From: Actinomycetota bacterium
GTDB lineage: Bacteria; Actinomycetota; Actinomycetes; Nanopelagicales; Nanopelagicaceae
Assembly: GCA_010032875.1 (NCBI GenBank)
Contig: RGSB01000007.1
Coordinates: 1 to 32,908 of the forward strand
Direction: 5' to 3'
DNA: 32,908 nucleotides
Shown in pieces: positions 25,293 to 32,908 of this stretch (its first letter is position 1; every line of letters starts with the position of its first letter). The position numbers were made by a program, and so were the translations under genes. Under the pieces are notes generated by a model. That model worked only from the letters and a program-made list of their open reading frames with translations. It had not been told where the DNA came from and did no database searches.

Positions 25293-26115
25293 AGAGATAG
25301 ATAGCGCACCTTCTTCAATTGCAAAAGTAAAGGTTCAAAAATCAGATTCGAGCGAAACAACATCTGACTCTGTCGTTGTTGAAGAACCCTTAGAGATAAG
25401 ACTCAAGCAAGGCGATCACGAAGAACAACTCGGCATCACAATGCGCACACCTGGTGCGGACCTCGAACTCGCTGCAGGATTTTTATGGGGCGAAGGATTC
25501 TTAAGCGACCCAAGTGAACTTATACAAGTAAAAGTGTGCGCTGATCGCTCACTCACACCACGTCAACGTGCAAACGTTGTCATTGCCGAGATAACAACGA
25601 ATGCAGCCAAGCCACCACGTTCTATGGAACGCAGATTCACAATGACATCTGCATGTGGCGTCTGTGGTTCTACAAATATCTCAGATTTACATGCACGCGG
25701 AATAAAGAAAGTTGCACCGACCACGCATTCGTTATCTGAACTCGCTGCAATGACGTCACTACTCGAAGGACGGCAAGCAATATTTTCAAAGACCGGCGGA
25801 TTACACGCAGCAGCACTTGTGAATCCGCAAGGCAAGGCTGTCTATGTTCGCGAAGATGTTGGTCGCCACAACGCAGTGGACAAAATTATTGGCGCAGCTT
25901 TGATGGCAGGAGAGTTGCCGCTATCTAATTGGACAGTTGTTGTTTCAGGTCGCGTGGGTTATGAAATCATTCAAAAATCTGTTGCTGCAGGAGTTTCAGC
26001 ACTAGTTGGCGTCAGCGCACCAACATCGCTAGCAATCGATCTTGCACACGAATTTGGATTAACGCTGATGGCCTTTGCCAGAGATGGCAAAGCTAAGCAG
26101 TTCTTGCCTAGCTAG
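25279..26115 (+). CDS. fdhD: Formate dehydrogenase accessory sulfurtransferase FdhD
   Basis: The product of about 278 residues is FdhD, which passes sulfur from a cysteine desulfurase to the molybdenum cofactor and is required for formate dehydrogenase activity. The conserved sulfur-carrying cysteines are in [10 protein letters not shown]. Further family blocks are [19 protein letters not shown] and [17 protein letters not shown]. The start at 25279 (MLKDEEI) overlaps the end of betA by 14 bases; the farther ATG at 25234 would add 15 unrelated residues from within betA. The target is presumably the FdsABG enzyme encoded about 15 kb upstream in this window. The N-terminal 30 residues are charged and low in complexity. 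The 3' end overlaps the convergent formamidase gene by four bases. Confidence 0.93.
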   Translation: MLKDEEIDSAPSSIAKVKVQKSDSSETTSDSVVVEEPLEIRLKQGDHEEQLGITMRTPGADLELAAGFLWGEGFLSDPSELIQVKVCADRSLTPRQRANVVIAEITTNAAKPPRSMERRFTMTSACGVCGSTNISDLHARGIKKVAPTTHSLSELAAMTSLLEGRQAIFSKTGGLHAAALVNPQGKAVYVREDVGRHNAVDKIIGAALMAGELPLSNWTVVVSGRVGYEIIQKSVAAGVSALVGVSAPTSLAIDLAHEFGLTLMAFARDGKAKQFLPS

Positions 26116-27044
26116 ATTTTAAAAGGTTTAGGGCACGCACTTATCTTTGGTACGCGCACCTTGGCTATCACCGTTCCTTCGCAAGGATGAACGTTTTGTG
26201 CAATCCCGAGATCGCAGGCAACTGATAAGAAGATGAAGGCATCTTCGTATGTAAAACCCCAGTGATGTACCAATAACCCTGCGGCTTCTTCACACGCCAA
26301 TTTCATGGCTTCTTGAATATCTTCAACTGCAACACCATGTGTAATCCATGAATCCGATGTTTCTGTGACTGGAAAATCTGTTGTCATTGATTTGATGACA
26401 TTTACTTCTAAAAGAACATCGCCACCGATTTCTACGCCAGTGCCGCAAATTTCGCCATCACCCATAGATGCATGCATGTCTCCGATACCGAGCAAGGCGC
26501 CTTCATGTTTTACGGGAAGATAAATGGTGGAACCAATCTTGTTCATGTTGTTATCTAGATTGCCGCCGTGTTTTCCTGCAGGCATCGTCAAAATAGATCC
26601 TTTTTCAGGAGCAACACCAATCACACCCAGCATGGGGCTTATTGGAAAAGAGACCTTCTCATTCATCTTTATTACGCCATCTTTTACATCAAAGAAAGTT
26701 CCATACGGACCCTTTGCCTTTTGATGAAGTTGTCCTTCACCCGCAGAAAAACGCGCAGCACCACGTGCTTCAGTTTTAATATCGACAATGGTTACAGCCA
26801 ATGTGTCGCCAGGTTCGGCGCCTTCTACAAAGATTGGACCAGTTGCTGGATTAACTTGCGAGTCATCAATAACTTTTATCAAGTCAGCATCTACTAGAAC
26901 TTGTCCCTTATAGCAATCCCACGTTTGTACGTGGATGCGTTCACCGGCTGCTACACGTAGGGCTGGAGTGAATTCGGCACCGAAACTCTGGGTGTAATGA
27001 TCTCGGGAGAGATAGTGCTTTGCGGTGGGATACAGAGTTGTCAT
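26112..27044 (-). CDS. Acetamidase/formamidase family amidohydrolase (paralogue 1)
   Basis: The 310-residue protein belongs to the FmdA/AmdA acetamidase-formamidase family, which hydrolyses short amides to the acid and ammonia. Shared blocks are WDCYKGQV near residues 42-49, GPIFVEGAEPGDTL near 69-82, GKHGGNLDNNM near 158-168, and GDMHASMGDGEICGTGVEIG near 189-208. It has no signal peptide. It is divergent from a second copy at 27132, and the two are clearly similar over their whole length. In a window full of formate-handling enzymes, formamide to formate plus ammonia would be a sensible reaction, but the substrate cannot be read from the sequence. Its end overlaps fdhD by four bases in convergent orientation. 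Confidence 0.88.
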   Translation of the reverse strand: MTTLYPTAKHYLSRDHYTQSFGAEFTPALRVAAGERIHVQTWDCYKGQVLVDADLIKVIDDSQVNPATGPIFVEGAEPGDTLAVTIVDIKTEARGAARFSAGEGQLHQKAKGPYGTFFDVKDGVIKMNEKVSFPISPMLGVIGVAPEKGSILTMPAGKHGGNLDNNMNKIGSTIYLPVKHEGALLGIGDMHASMGDGEICGTGVEIGGDVLLEVNVIKSMTTDFPVTETSDSWITHGVAVEDIQEAMKLACEEAAGLLVHHWGFTYEDAFIFLSVACDLGIAQNVHPCEGTVIAKVRVPKISACPKPFKI

Positions 27045-27131
27045 GGCGGTAAATCTATCTTCATTTTCACTTCACATGCCATATACAACTGGGGCAGAAT
27101 GAGCACTCTTCTTGGACTCATTGGAGGATGC

Positions 27132-28058
27132 GTGAAATACGAAGCAGATCATCACATCGGTAAAGACCAACATGTGTGGGCATATTCAGCGAATATGGAA
27201 CCAGTGTTGAAGGTTAAATCTGGTGCAACAATTCACTTAGAAACATGGGATTGTTTTACGGGCCAAGTTCAAACCGAAGATGACACCGTCGAAAAATTAG
27301 ATTTAGCACGCGTCAATAGCGCAACAGGTCCAATTTATGTAGAAGGCGCAGAACCTGGTGATTCTCTCTCAGTAACGTTGCATCGTATTGATCCAGGCAC
27401 ACAGGGTGCAGGAATGGTTATTCCTGAGTGGGGACAACTCATTCACAAAGCGAAAGCACCAGCTACTCGAATTTTTAAAGTTAAAGATGGAATCGTTCAT
27501 ATGAATGATCGTGTTTCATTTCCTGCAGTTCCAATGCTTGGCGTAATTGGTGTTGCACCTGCCGAAGGTGAGATTGCAACATTCGCAGCTGGACGCCACG
27601 GCGGAAACATGGATGATCACTTCAACCGCGTTGGATCAACTGTTCATATGCCTGTATTCCAAAAGGGTGCACTTCTAGCAATTGGTGACATGCACGCTTC
27701 AATGGGAGATGGAGAAATCTCAGGCACCGGTGTTGAAATCGGGGGAGATGTACTCATTGAAGTAAATGTTCTCAAAGGTAAAGCTGCACGTTGGCCAATT
27801 ACCGAAACAGCAGATTCTTGGTACACACATGGAACAACTGATGATGATCTCAATGAAGCAATTAAATTAGCGTGCGAAGAAGCGGCACAGTTATTAGTAG
27901 AGCAATGGGGCTTTACTTGGGAAGATGCATTCATCTTCTTATCTGTTGCCGGAGATGTCGGAATTGCTCAAGCATGTCATCCATGCCCAGGTTCGATTAT
28001 TGCCCGTATGCGCGTTCCAAAGATCGCTGCATGTCCACGACCATTTAAGGGAATGTAA
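27132..28058 (+). CDS. Acetamidase/formamidase family amidohydrolase (paralogue 2)
   Basis: This second FmdA/AmdA-family enzyme has the same blocks as its divergent neighbour: WDCFTGQV, GPIYVEGAEPGDSL, GRHGGNMDDHF and GDMHASMGDGEISGTGVEIG. The start is taken at GTG 27132 (VKYEADHHIGKDQ), with GGAGG a few bases upstream. This gives 308 residues, close to the 310 of the paralogue, and leaves about 87 bases between the divergent starts. The open frame reaches back to 26997, but the extra 45 residues have no counterpart in the family and overlap the start of the other gene. ATG at 27099 is a possible alternative. The stop is three bases before the proline iminopeptidase gene, so the two are likely cotranscribed. 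Confidence 0.87.
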   Translation: MKYEADHHIGKDQHVWAYSANMEPVLKVKSGATIHLETWDCFTGQVQTEDDTVEKLDLARVNSATGPIYVEGAEPGDSLSVTLHRIDPGTQGAGMVIPEWGQLIHKAKAPATRIFKVKDGIVHMNDRVSFPAVPMLGVIGVAPAEGEIATFAAGRHGGNMDDHFNRVGSTVHMPVFQKGALLAIGDMHASMGDGEISGTGVEIGGDVLIEVNVLKGKAARWPITETADSWYTHGTTDDDLNEAIKLACEEAAQLLVEQWGFTWEDAFIFLSVAGDVGIAQACHPCPGSIIARMRVPKIAACPRPFKGM

Positions 28059-28061
28059 ATC

Positions 28062-28940
28062 ATGAGCGAAATGAAATGGCAGCACGGAAGTACTTGGTAC
28101 CGCGTCGTTGGAGACCTTAAGAGCTCGAAGACCCCCGTCATGGTCTTGCATGGCGGTCCTGGCGCTGGCCATAACTACTGCGAACCAATCGCTGAAGTTT
28201 TGGCACAGACAGGTCGTGCTGCAGTTCTGTATGACCAAATTGGTTGCGGTAATTCCACACACTTACCAGATAAGCCAAAAGAGTTTTGGACTCCTGAGTT
28301 GTTTATGGAAGAGCTAGTGCTTCTCACAGAGCACCTTGGTATTTCAAGTAAATACAACATTGTGGGGCAATCGTGGGGCGGAATGCTGGGAATGCAATTC
28401 GCAATCACTAAACCAAAGGGACTAAACGCACTCGTGGTTGCTGACTCTCCTGCGAGCATGGAAGTTTGGGTTTCTGAAGCTAATAAATTACGTAAAGAGT
28501 TGCCACCTGAAGTTGAAGCAACACTTCTCAAACACGAAGCAGCAGGAACAACTGAAGATCCTGAGTACGTTGCTGCCGTTGATGTTTTCTATTCACGTCA
28601 CTTGTGCCGAATTCCGCAGCCACCATATGTTGTTGCAAGCTTTGAACAACTAGCTGCTGACCCAACTGTGTATCACACCATGAATGGACCAAGTGAGTTC
28701 CACGTTATTGGTTCACTTAAGCACTGGGATATTCGCCCGCAACTCAAAGAAATTATCGCGCCAACTCTTTTGGTCTCTGGTCAATACGACGAAGCAACTC
28801 CTGCCATGGTCAAAGAGATTCACGGATTAATCCCAGGATCTACGTGGGAATTATTTGCTGAATCTTCACACATGCCACACGTGGAAGAACCAGCGAAGTT
28901 TAAGAGAGTTGTCTCAGAGTTCTTAGATTCAAAGGACTAA
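28062..28940 (+). CDS. pip: Proline iminopeptidase-like alpha/beta hydrolase (peptidase S33)
   Basis: The 292-residue protein is an alpha/beta hydrolase of the proline iminopeptidase type, releasing N-terminal proline or similar residues from peptides. HGGPGAGH at residues 30-37 forms the oxyanion hole, YDQIGCGNS follows at 57-65, and the nucleophile Ser104 sits in GQSWGG. The acid is probably the Asp in SGQYDEATP, and the histidine is in SSHMPHVEEP near the end. It has no signal peptide, so it should act in the cytoplasm. It starts three bases after the formamidase gene and ends overlapping the convergent peptide transporter operon by 12 bases. A role in degrading imported peptides or amides fits that setting. 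Related hydrolases act on amino acid amides, so exact specificity is open. Confidence 0.87.
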   Translation: MSEMKWQHGSTWYRVVGDLKSSKTPVMVLHGGPGAGHNYCEPIAEVLAQTGRAAVLYDQIGCGNSTHLPDKPKEFWTPELFMEELVLLTEHLGISSKYNIVGQSWGGMLGMQFAITKPKGLNALVVADSPASMEVWVSEANKLRKELPPEVEATLLKHEAAGTTEDPEYVAAVDVFYSRHLCRIPQPPYVVASFEQLAADPTVYHTMNGPSEFHVIGSLKHWDIRPQLKEIIAPTLLVSGQYDEATPAMVKEIHGLIPGSTWELFAESSHMPHVEEPAKFKRVVSEFLDSKD

Positions 28941-29888
28941 ATTACAAGCGACATCAACTGCGCCAACGCGGCGTAGCTCTGGTTCACGTGTACTGCACTC
29001 TGGTACTGCAATAGGACAACGAGTGTGGAATGAGCATCCGCTTGGACGATTAAGTGGTGATGGAATATCTCCAGTCAAAATCTGACGTGTGCTCTTTGCG
29101 CTCTGATCAATACGTGGATTAGCTGAGAGCAGAGCCTTTGTATATGGATGCTGTGGATTGTTATAAATCTCTTCGACAGAGCCCATCTCAACAATTTTTC
29201 CTAAATACATAACCGCAATGCGATCTGAAATGTGGCGAACGACACCGAGATCATGAGCAACAAAGATGTAGGTCAGATTCATCTCATCTTGCAGCTCTTT
29301 AAAGAGATTAAGAACCTGTGCTTGAATCGAAACATCGAGAGCACTTACTGGTTCATCAGCAATGATTAGTTCTGGCTTAAGGGTAAGGGCTCGGGCAATC
29401 ACCACGCGTTGGCGTTGACCACCTGAGAACTCATGTGGATATTTTTCATATGAGTTCTTATCCAGACCGACTTTTTCAAGGAGTTCTTGGGCGCGCGCAC
29501 GGCGTTCATCTTTGCTCACTCCATGAATTCGCATTGGTTCTTCAACGATCGCGCCAATTTGTCGTCGTGGATTCAGGGATGCGTAAGGGTCCTGGAAAAT
29601 AAATTGAATCTCTTTACGTAGTGGACGCATTGCAGCGAGTGATTTCTTTGCAATGTCATTTCCTTTGTAAATAATTTCACCAGATGTAGGTGTATCAAGC
29701 CTTGAAATGATTCGTCCCAGAGTTGATTTACCGCAGCCGGATTCTCCAACTACACCAAGTGTTTCGCCTTGAACTAAGTTAAAGGAGACTCCATCGAGTG
29801 CTGAAACTTTATTCTTGCGACCAAAGCCGCCACCTGAAGTTTCATAAACTCTGCTGACATTTGTGACCTTCAGAATTTCATCGCTCAT
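28929..29888 (-). CDS. dppF: Peptide ABC transporter ATP-binding protein (DppF/OppF type)
   Basis: The product of about 319 residues is the second ATPase of a peptide/nickel-type importer. Walker A is GESGCGKST, the signature SGGQRQRVVIARAL, and Walker B LIIADEPVSALD. The C-terminal oligopeptide-transporter segment has CSFHTRCPIA, where the cysteines can hold an iron-sulfur cluster in this family. The start at 29888 shares ATGA with the dppD stop; the open frame extends to 29918, but those ten residues lie inside dppD. It is the last gene of the operon, and its end overlaps the proline iminopeptidase gene by 12 bases in convergent orientation. Confidence 0.92.
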   Translation of the reverse strand: MSDEILKVTNVSRVYETSGGGFGRKNKVSALDGVSFNLVQGETLGVVGESGCGKSTLGRIISRLDTPTSGEIIYKGNDIAKKSLAAMRPLRKEIQFIFQDPYASLNPRRQIGAIVEEPMRIHGVSKDERRARAQELLEKVGLDKNSYEKYPHEFSGGQRQRVVIARALTLKPELIIADEPVSALDVSIQAQVLNLFKELQDEMNLTYIFVAHDLGVVRHISDRIAVMYLGKIVEMGSVEEIYNNPQHPYTKALLSANPRIDQSAKSTRQILTGDIPSPLNRPSGCSFHTRCPIAVPECSTREPELRRVGAVDVACNLVL

Positions 29889-30865
29889 GAGCGCGCTCCT
29901 TGCGTTAATAGGAAGCATGCAGCTCCGTAGCCATTGCTATCAGATATAAATGCTGGTTGTTCGGTGCAGGCAACGTGCGCAGAAGGACAACGAGTTCTAA
30001 AGGCACAGCCACTTGGAAGATTAAGAAGTGATGCTGGTTGCCCAGAAATTGTTTCAAGGCGTGAAGTACGCGCACGGTCAACGCGTGGAACAGAGTTCAT
30101 TAAGCCCTTTGTGTATGGATGCTGCGGATTAGCAAAGAGAGAACTCTTAGTTGATCGCTCAACCATTCGGCCTGCATACATCACTAGTACTTCTGATGAG
30201 AGCTCGGATACAACGCCCATGTCGTGAGTAATGATGATGATCGATGAGTTGTACGTCTTACGTAATCTTTCAAGTAAGTCCAAAATCTGTGCCTGAATGG
30301 TTACATCCAGCGCTGTCGTTGGTTCATCAGCAATCAGCAACTTTGGATTAAGAGATAGCGCCATCGCAATGATTGCGCGCTGTCTCATACCACCAGAGAA
30401 TTCATGTGGATATTGATCTACGCGCTTTGCTGGATCTGGAATTCCAACTTCTTCAAGCAATTCGATAGCACGCTCTCTTGCTGCCTTATCTGAGATGTCG
30501 CTGTGTAGTTGAAGTTGCTCACGGATGTGCCAACCAATTGTGTACACAGGTGTCAATGCAGTCATTGGATCCTGGAAAACCATTGCAATGTCTTTGCCCC
30601 GAATAGCTCGAAGTTCTTCATCGCTTTTCTTCAGTAAATCTTCACCATTGAAAAAGACTTCACCAGTGATTTCGGCGTTCTCATCTTTGATTAAACCCAT
30701 AACAGCGCTCATGGAAACGCTCTTGCCCGAGCCTGATTCTCCAACGATGCCGAGCACTTCTCCATGATTAATTGAAAAGGAGAGGTTGTTGACTGCGCGC
30801 ACTATTCCTTTACGAGTCTTAAAGGAGACGCAAAGGTTTTTAACTTCCAATAGTTTCTCAGCCAC
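29885..30865 (-). CDS. dppD: Peptide ABC transporter ATP-binding protein (DppD/OppD type)
   Basis: The 326-residue protein is the first ATPase of the importer. Walker A is GESGSGKS near residues 38-45, the Q-loop MVFQDPMTALTP near 95-106, the signature SGGMRQRAIIAMALS near 155-169, and Walker B LLIADEPTTALD near 175-186. The C-terminal domain has CAFRTRCPSAHVAC, the cysteine-rich motif of the OppD/DppD group. It overlaps dppB by eight bases and dppF by four. Together with DppF it would power uptake through DppB and DppC. The transported compound cannot be fixed from the ATPases alone; peptides are most likely, especially with a peptidase gene adjacent. Confidence 0.92.
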   Translation of the reverse strand: MAEKLLEVKNLCVSFKTRKGIVRAVNNLSFSINHGEVLGIVGESGSGKSVSMSAVMGLIKDENAEITGEVFFNGEDLLKKSDEELRAIRGKDIAMVFQDPMTALTPVYTIGWHIREQLQLHSDISDKAARERAIELLEEVGIPDPAKRVDQYPHEFSGGMRQRAIIAMALSLNPKLLIADEPTTALDVTIQAQILDLLERLRKTYNSSIIIITHDMGVVSELSSEVLVMYAGRMVERSTKSSLFANPQHPYTKGLMNSVPRVDRARTSRLETISGQPASLLNLPSGCAFRTRCPSAHVACTEQPAFISDSNGYGAACFLLTQGARS

Positions 30866-31826
30866 GACGCACCCGCGGATCTATCCATGCATACACAAGA
30901 TCAACGATGGCATTAGCAATAACGATAAAGAATGCTGCATACATAACTGTTGCCATAATCAGCGGCAAGTCAAAGTTTTGCAAAGCAGTAAAGGTCAATC
31001 GTCCGACCCCTTGAATACCAAAGACAACTTCTGTTAGAAGTGCCGAACCGCCAACTAATGCGCCGAAATCTAATCCAAAGAGTGAAACAACGGTAATGAG
31101 ACTCATGCGGCTAGCGTGCTTAATCAGAATCCGTTTTTCACCTGCTCCTTTTGCACGTTCGGTCTTTATATAATCTTCTTGCATCAAGCCAACGATTTCG
31201 CTACGAATAACACGAATATAAATACCCGCATACAAAATTGAGAGAGTTAACCAAGGAAATAGCAGCGCTAAGAACCAGCCACTCGGGCTCTGCGTAAATG
31301 GTACATATCCAAGAGGTGGAACCCATCTAAATAAGGTGGCGTGCAATCTTCCTTGCGTTATTAAGTTGACCACCTCGCCCAACCAATAAACGGGCAGAGA
31401 TACGCCAACGATTCCAATAATTCCAATAGCGGGATCAATCCACGACTTACGTGCACCGGCTGCCGTAATGCCCAGCGCTAATCCAAGAACCAACCAAATA
31501 AGTGCAGCGCCAAAAACAAGTGAGAGAGTTGCAGGAATTGCTTGAGTAAGTTGTGGCCACACTTCAGCACCGCGGTTTACATAGGAAGTTAGATCGCGAT
31601 CGATAAATAAGTGCTTCATCATAGATACGTAACGAATATGAATTGGCTTATCTAGATCAAAAGTAGCTCTAACTTGTTGAAGCGTGAGTTGGTCAGCGTT
31701 GCGACCAGCGATGCGGGCAGCTGGATCAACGCCAGGAGTTGCAAAGAAGATGAGAAAGACCAAGATACTGATGGAGACAAGCACAAAAACAGCAGCAGCT
31801 AAGCGCTTAAGAATAAATCGCGTCAA
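30858..31826 (-). CDS. dppB: Peptide ABC transporter permease (DppB/OppB type)
   Basis: The 322-residue membrane protein has the DppB layout: an N-terminal helix (FILKRLAAAVFVLVSISILV), a long outside loop to about residue 95 with the typical DLDKPIHIRYVSMMKH, then five helices of the BPD_transp_1 domain. The coupling motif is EDYIKTERAKGAGEKRILIKH near residues 216-236. The last part, GGSALLTEVVFGIQGVGRL, is conserved in the family. It overlaps dppC by four bases and dppD by eight, so the order in the operon is dppC, dppB, dppD, dppF. It pairs with DppC to form the channel. Confidence 0.92.
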   Translation of the reverse strand: MTRFILKRLAAAVFVLVSISILVFLIFFATPGVDPAARIAGRNADQLTLQQVRATFDLDKPIHIRYVSMMKHLFIDRDLTSYVNRGAEVWPQLTQAIPATLSLVFGAALIWLVLGLALGITAAGARKSWIDPAIGIIGIVGVSLPVYWLGEVVNLITQGRLHATLFRWVPPLGYVPFTQSPSGWFLALLFPWLTLSILYAGIYIRVIRSEIVGLMQEDYIKTERAKGAGEKRILIKHASRMSLITVVSLFGLDFGALVGGSALLTEVVFGIQGVGRLTFTALQNFDLPLIMATVMYAAFFIVIANAIVDLVYAWIDPRVRRG

Positions 31827-32839
31827 AATGCACCGCGCAGACGAGCTTTAGGATCGAGTGCATCTCGAACAGCATCACCAAGAAGATTAAGTGCAACAGC
31901 AGTGATCACAATAAATAGACCAGGTGCTAACGCAACTATCGGACGTGTGTACAAGAGCCCCAGACCATCTTTAATAATTGTTCCCCAAGAAGCATCTGGT
32001 GCTTGCACGCCAATAGATAAGAAGGAGAGCGCGGACTCTGTGAGCATGGCGAGTGAGACCATTAGTGGAATAAAGACCAAAACACTTGGGATTACGTTAG
32101 GCAAAATTTCACGGAAAATAATTGTTGAATTCTTTGCGCCACCACCGATTGCAGCCTTAACAAATTCGCGTTCGCGAAGTGCAAGCACCTGACCGCGAAT
32201 AGGACGGGCGACGTATGGAACATAGACAAGACCAATAATAAAGATAGGTAAATAAAGTGAGCCTGCTTCAAGTGAAATGGGACCCCATTTAAATCCACTA
32301 GTAAGAAGCACGACAGAGAGTGAAATAGAGAGAAGGTAGACAGGAAAGGCCCAAATCACATCAAGTATTCGAGAAATAACTGAATCAATAATCTTTCCTG
32401 AATAACCAGCAATGACACCAACAAGTGTAGCAATAATTAAAGTCAATGCTGCTGCAGCGAAACCAATTAACAAAGTATTTGTGCCGCCGTATAGCAAACG
32501 CGCAGCCACATCGCGACCTTGATTATCTGCGCCTAAAAAGTATGGACCGATTTTCCATGTAGGACCAATTGGATTCACACCGAGTTTTAAACCTTCAGTT
32601 GATTGTTGTAAAACCTGAACTTCGACACCATCTAAAACAACTGTTCCGTTAATTGTAGAAACAAATGGGTCTGTCTTTGAAATAAGTGATGCATAAAGCG
32701 GAGCAGAGAGCGTGAGTGCGACAACGATGATGAGCATCGTTGAGGCAACCCATGATCTACGGTCACGAACCAGCGTTCGAAAAGCAATTTTGCTCGGACT
32801 CTCCGAAGAGAGATCGAACGCTGGTTCGTGCGTAGTCAT
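31823..32839 (-). CDS. dppC: Peptide ABC transporter permease (DppC/OppC type)
   Basis: The 338-residue membrane protein is the second permease of the importer. After a cytoplasmic start and a first helix (about residues 32-55) comes an outside region of about 80 residues with GPYFLGADNQGRDVAARLLYGG, the marker of the OppC N-terminal domain. Further helices follow, with the coupling motif REREFVKAAIGGGAKNSTII near the C-terminal third and SFLSIGVQAPDASWG after it. The ATG is four bases after the stop of the upstream gene and has only a weak ribosome binding site. Codons 4-26 contain a perfect 17-base inverted repeat enclosing a stable hairpin (separate entry), which could reduce translation relative to the binding protein. 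Confidence 0.92.
   Translation of the reverse strand: MTTHEPAFDLSSESPSKIAFRTLVRDRRSWVASTMLIIVVALTLSAPLYASLISKTDPFVSTINGTVVLDGVEVQVLQQSTEGLKLGVNPIGPTWKIGPYFLGADNQGRDVAARLLYGGTNTLLIGFAAAALTLIIATLVGVIAGYSGKIIDSVISRILDVIWAFPVYLLSISLSVVLLTSGFKWGPISLEAGSLYLPIFIIGLVYVPYVARPIRGQVLALREREFVKAAIGGGAKNSTIIFREILPNVIPSVLVFIPLMVSLAMLTESALSFLSIGVQAPDASWGTIIKDGLGLLYTRPIVALAPGLFIVITAVALNLLGDAVRDALDPKARLRGAF
32764..32830 (-). repeat. Perfect 17-bp inverted repeat with inner UUCG hairpin inside the start of dppC
   Basis: On the mRNA strand, CACGAACCAGCGTTCGA (32830-32814) is the exact reverse complement of the segment at 32780-32764, with 33 bases between. Inside lies CTCTC-TTCG-GAGAG (32812-32799), a C(UUCG)G tetraloop hairpin, and then AGCA-AAAT-TGCT (32794-32783). 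The whole forms a branched structure in codons 4-26 of dppC, nine bases after its start codon and just downstream of the preceding gene. A perfect 17-base match this close is very unlikely by chance. Likely roles are protection of the upstream mRNA or lowering of dppC translation. Confidence 0.8.
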
Positions 32840-32843
32840 TGAG

Positions 32844-32908
32844 TTACTTCACCTGCAGTTGGCTAACCAACATGTAGAACTGCTTAGAGAAGTTGTAGTT
32901 CTTTACAC
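32844..32908 (-). CDS. C-terminal end of an upstream gene, probably the peptide-binding protein (partial)
   Basis: The minus-strand frame is open from the window edge to TAA at 32844-32846 and encodes VKNYNFSKQFYMLVSQLQVK. It ends four bases before the dppC start. Position at the head of a dpp-type operon, and the short polar, aromatic tail, fit the end of a substrate-binding protein (DppA type). Only 20 residues are visible, so the family assignment rests on context. Confidence 0.55.
   Translation of the reverse strand, partial: VKNYNFSKQFYMLVSQLQVK

Noticed and set aside
26997-27131. N-terminal extension of the second formamidase as a signal peptide or extra domain
   Set aside because: The 45 residues have no counterpart in the paralogue, overlap the start of the divergent gene and lack a ribosome binding site; GTG 27132 with GGAGG fits better.
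1-32908. CRISPR array, prophage or insertion sequence
   Set aside because: No regularly spaced direct repeats, transposase, integrase or phage proteins were seen; all long frames belong to metabolic, transport or regulatory families.

Overview
The window is a dense, moderately AT-leaning bacterial segment with very little non-coding DNA. Genes overlap by 1-8 bases or sit a few bases apart. The longest gaps are 158 bases (16441-16598), 111 bases (22489-22599), about 87 bases (27045-27131) and 83 bases (23560-23642). No stretch over 300 bases lacks a gene. I saw no rRNA, tRNA, insertion sequence or CRISPR array. The protein types (FdsABG-type formate dehydrogenase, GcvT-type dimethylglycine dehydrogenase with ETF, IclR regulator, lipoprotein ProX, fused ProW) and the compact layout suggest a streamlined, aerobic, low-GC actinobacterium, perhaps planktonic. 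That assignment is an inference and is not secure.

Layout. (1) 2-10417, + strand: a dimethylglycine dehydrogenase-like gene (cut by the window edge and carrying a frameshift), etfB, etfA, formate-tetrahydrofolate ligase (fhs), and a three-gene NAD-type formate dehydrogenase (fdsG, fdsB, fdsA) whose alpha subunit carries a fused FdsD-like tail. (2) 16440-10406, - strand: an IclR regulator, corrinoid protein, MetV, MetF, methyl-THF:corrinoid methyltransferase, a ferredoxin/ASKHA corrinoid reactivator (RACo type) that appears to start at ATT, and a DUF1638 protein. (3) 16599-23559, + strand, divergent from the IclR operon: an MttB-superfamily methyltransferase without pyrrolysine (glycine betaine type), betaine aldehyde dehydrogenase, and the ProV/ProW/ProX importer, ending in a strong terminator. 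(4) 23643-26115: choline dehydrogenase and FdhD. (5) 26112-28940: two divergent formamidase/acetamidase paralogues and a proline iminopeptidase. (6) 32908-28929, - strand: a peptide-type ABC transporter (end of a likely binding protein, DppC, DppB, DppD, DppF).

How the genes fit together (inference from families and context): choline and glycine betaine are imported by ProVWX. Choline is oxidised to betaine by BetA and BetB. The MttB-like enzyme passes one methyl group to the corrinoid protein, and the pterin methyltransferase moves it to tetrahydrofolate. MetF/MetV oxidise methyl-THF, Fhs run in reverse releases formate and makes ATP, and the formate dehydrogenase makes CO2 and NADH. Dimethylglycine is further demethylated by the flavoprotein/ETF branch. 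RACo repairs oxidised cobalt, FdhD matures the formate dehydrogenase, and the formamidases may feed extra formate. This looks like the methyl branch of the acetogen pathway run backwards for energy in a probable aerobe, and it is the most interesting feature here.

Points for caution: two genes of the pathway (dimethylglycine dehydrogenase and metF) each appear to have lost a short conserved segment together with a change of frame. This is either real decay or an assembly error.
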